Positions 20,544 through 20,694 of a DNA stretch of 20,694 nt are shown one piece after another. The notes beneath the pieces are model-generated. The model saw only the letters and a list, made by a program, of their open reading frames with translations, made no database searches and was not told the DNA's origin. The number at the start of each line of letters is the position of its first letter. Position 1 is the first letter of the stretch. The stretch comes from Candidatus Saccharibacteria bacterium UBA1103 (GTDB lineage: Bacteria > Patescibacteriota > Saccharimonadia > Saccharimonadales > Saccharimonadaceae), in contig DCBQ01000007.1 in the NCBI GenBank assembly GCA_002313515.1, positions 1 to 20,694 of the forward strand, in the 5' to 3' direction. Made by a program: the position numbers and the translations under genes.

Positions 20544-20694
20544 ATGAGCGTAACATCTAAGATCAAGCAGATTTGGCATTATGTGCCAAAGCGCATCGCC
20601 GCAGTTACCGTGTTAACGGCCGGCGTTATTGCTGCGGTAACTATCCCAGTAGCATCTAATGCATGGGGCCCAACTCGCGACACCTTTACTATTA
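20544..20694 (+). CDS. Secreted AWGP-type protein, N-terminal fragment
   Basis: The first 50 codons of a gene cut by the window end. The start ATG has a strong SD (GAGGAG at 20533-20538). A short cationic N-terminus and a hydrophobic core (IAAVTVLTAGVIAAVTIPVA) form a signal peptide, with cleavage likely after SNA. The mature start WGPTRDTFTI resembles the AWGP(x)RxTFT opening I associate with abundant secreted proteins of Saccharibacteria and other CPR bacteria, whose role is unknown. It has a strong promoter of its own. Confidence 0.75.
   Translation, partial: MSVTSKIKQIWHYVPKRIAAVTVLTAGVIAAVTIPVASNAWGPTRDTFTI

Overview
The window looks like a chromosome segment of a small-genome Candidate Phyla Radiation bacterium, most likely Candidatus Saccharibacteria (TM7). 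The grounds are compact forms of PriA (659 aa), IF-2 (593 aa, almost no N-terminal extension) and a four-domain S1, DUF5663-like proteins, a DUF4186 protein, a KGG-repeat protein, and secreted proteins of the WxL-like and AWGP types. TGA is used as a normal stop (for example at 15378, 17441 and 18615), so there is no sign of the TGA=Gly code of Gracilibacteria/Absconditabacteria. The lineage call is an inference from gene content and was not searched.

Layout: the 3' third of a 23S rRNA (1 to about 1050), a hairpin-rich spacer, an unusually short 5S rRNA (about 1228-1333) and its terminator. Next comes a DUF4186 gene (1454-1822). From 1906 to 6935 there is a cell-surface locus. It holds three paralogous WxL-like secreted proteins (1906, 2488, 4563), a DUF916/WxL-interacting-like membrane protein (5261) and a small membrane protein with an APNTG sorting-like motif (6273). 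An IS3/IS481-type insertion sequence (about 3232-4447) sits between the second and third paralog; its transposase is read in three frames. A repeat-like intergenic stretch follows, then priA on the minus strand (7142-9121), divergent from a phosphoribosyltransferase-like gene (9170-9823). Then comes a structured leader or small RNA (9893-9981) before a KGG-repeat gene (10003-10254), and a HELGH zinc-peptidase-like gene on the minus strand (10420-10860).

The right part carries a duplicated two-gene module. Each copy has a small helical DUF5663-like protein followed by a large protein of unknown function (10924+11244 and 15042+15377). The two large proteins share a C-terminal domain. After these come rpsA (17574) and infB (18678), and finally the start of a secreted AWGP-type protein that runs off the end.

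The surface locus parallels the Csc/WxL operons of Gram-positive bacteria (WxL proteins + DUF916 protein + LPXTG-like protein). It would be a plausible adhesion or envelope complex in an epibiotic bacterium. Promoters are well conserved, mostly with an extended -10 (TGn-TAYAAT). Several genes have the -10 only 6-8 nt before the start codon, implying leaderless mRNAs, while the surface genes have strong Shine-Dalgarno leaders. No intergenic gap exceeds 300 bases. No tRNA or CRISPR array was seen.
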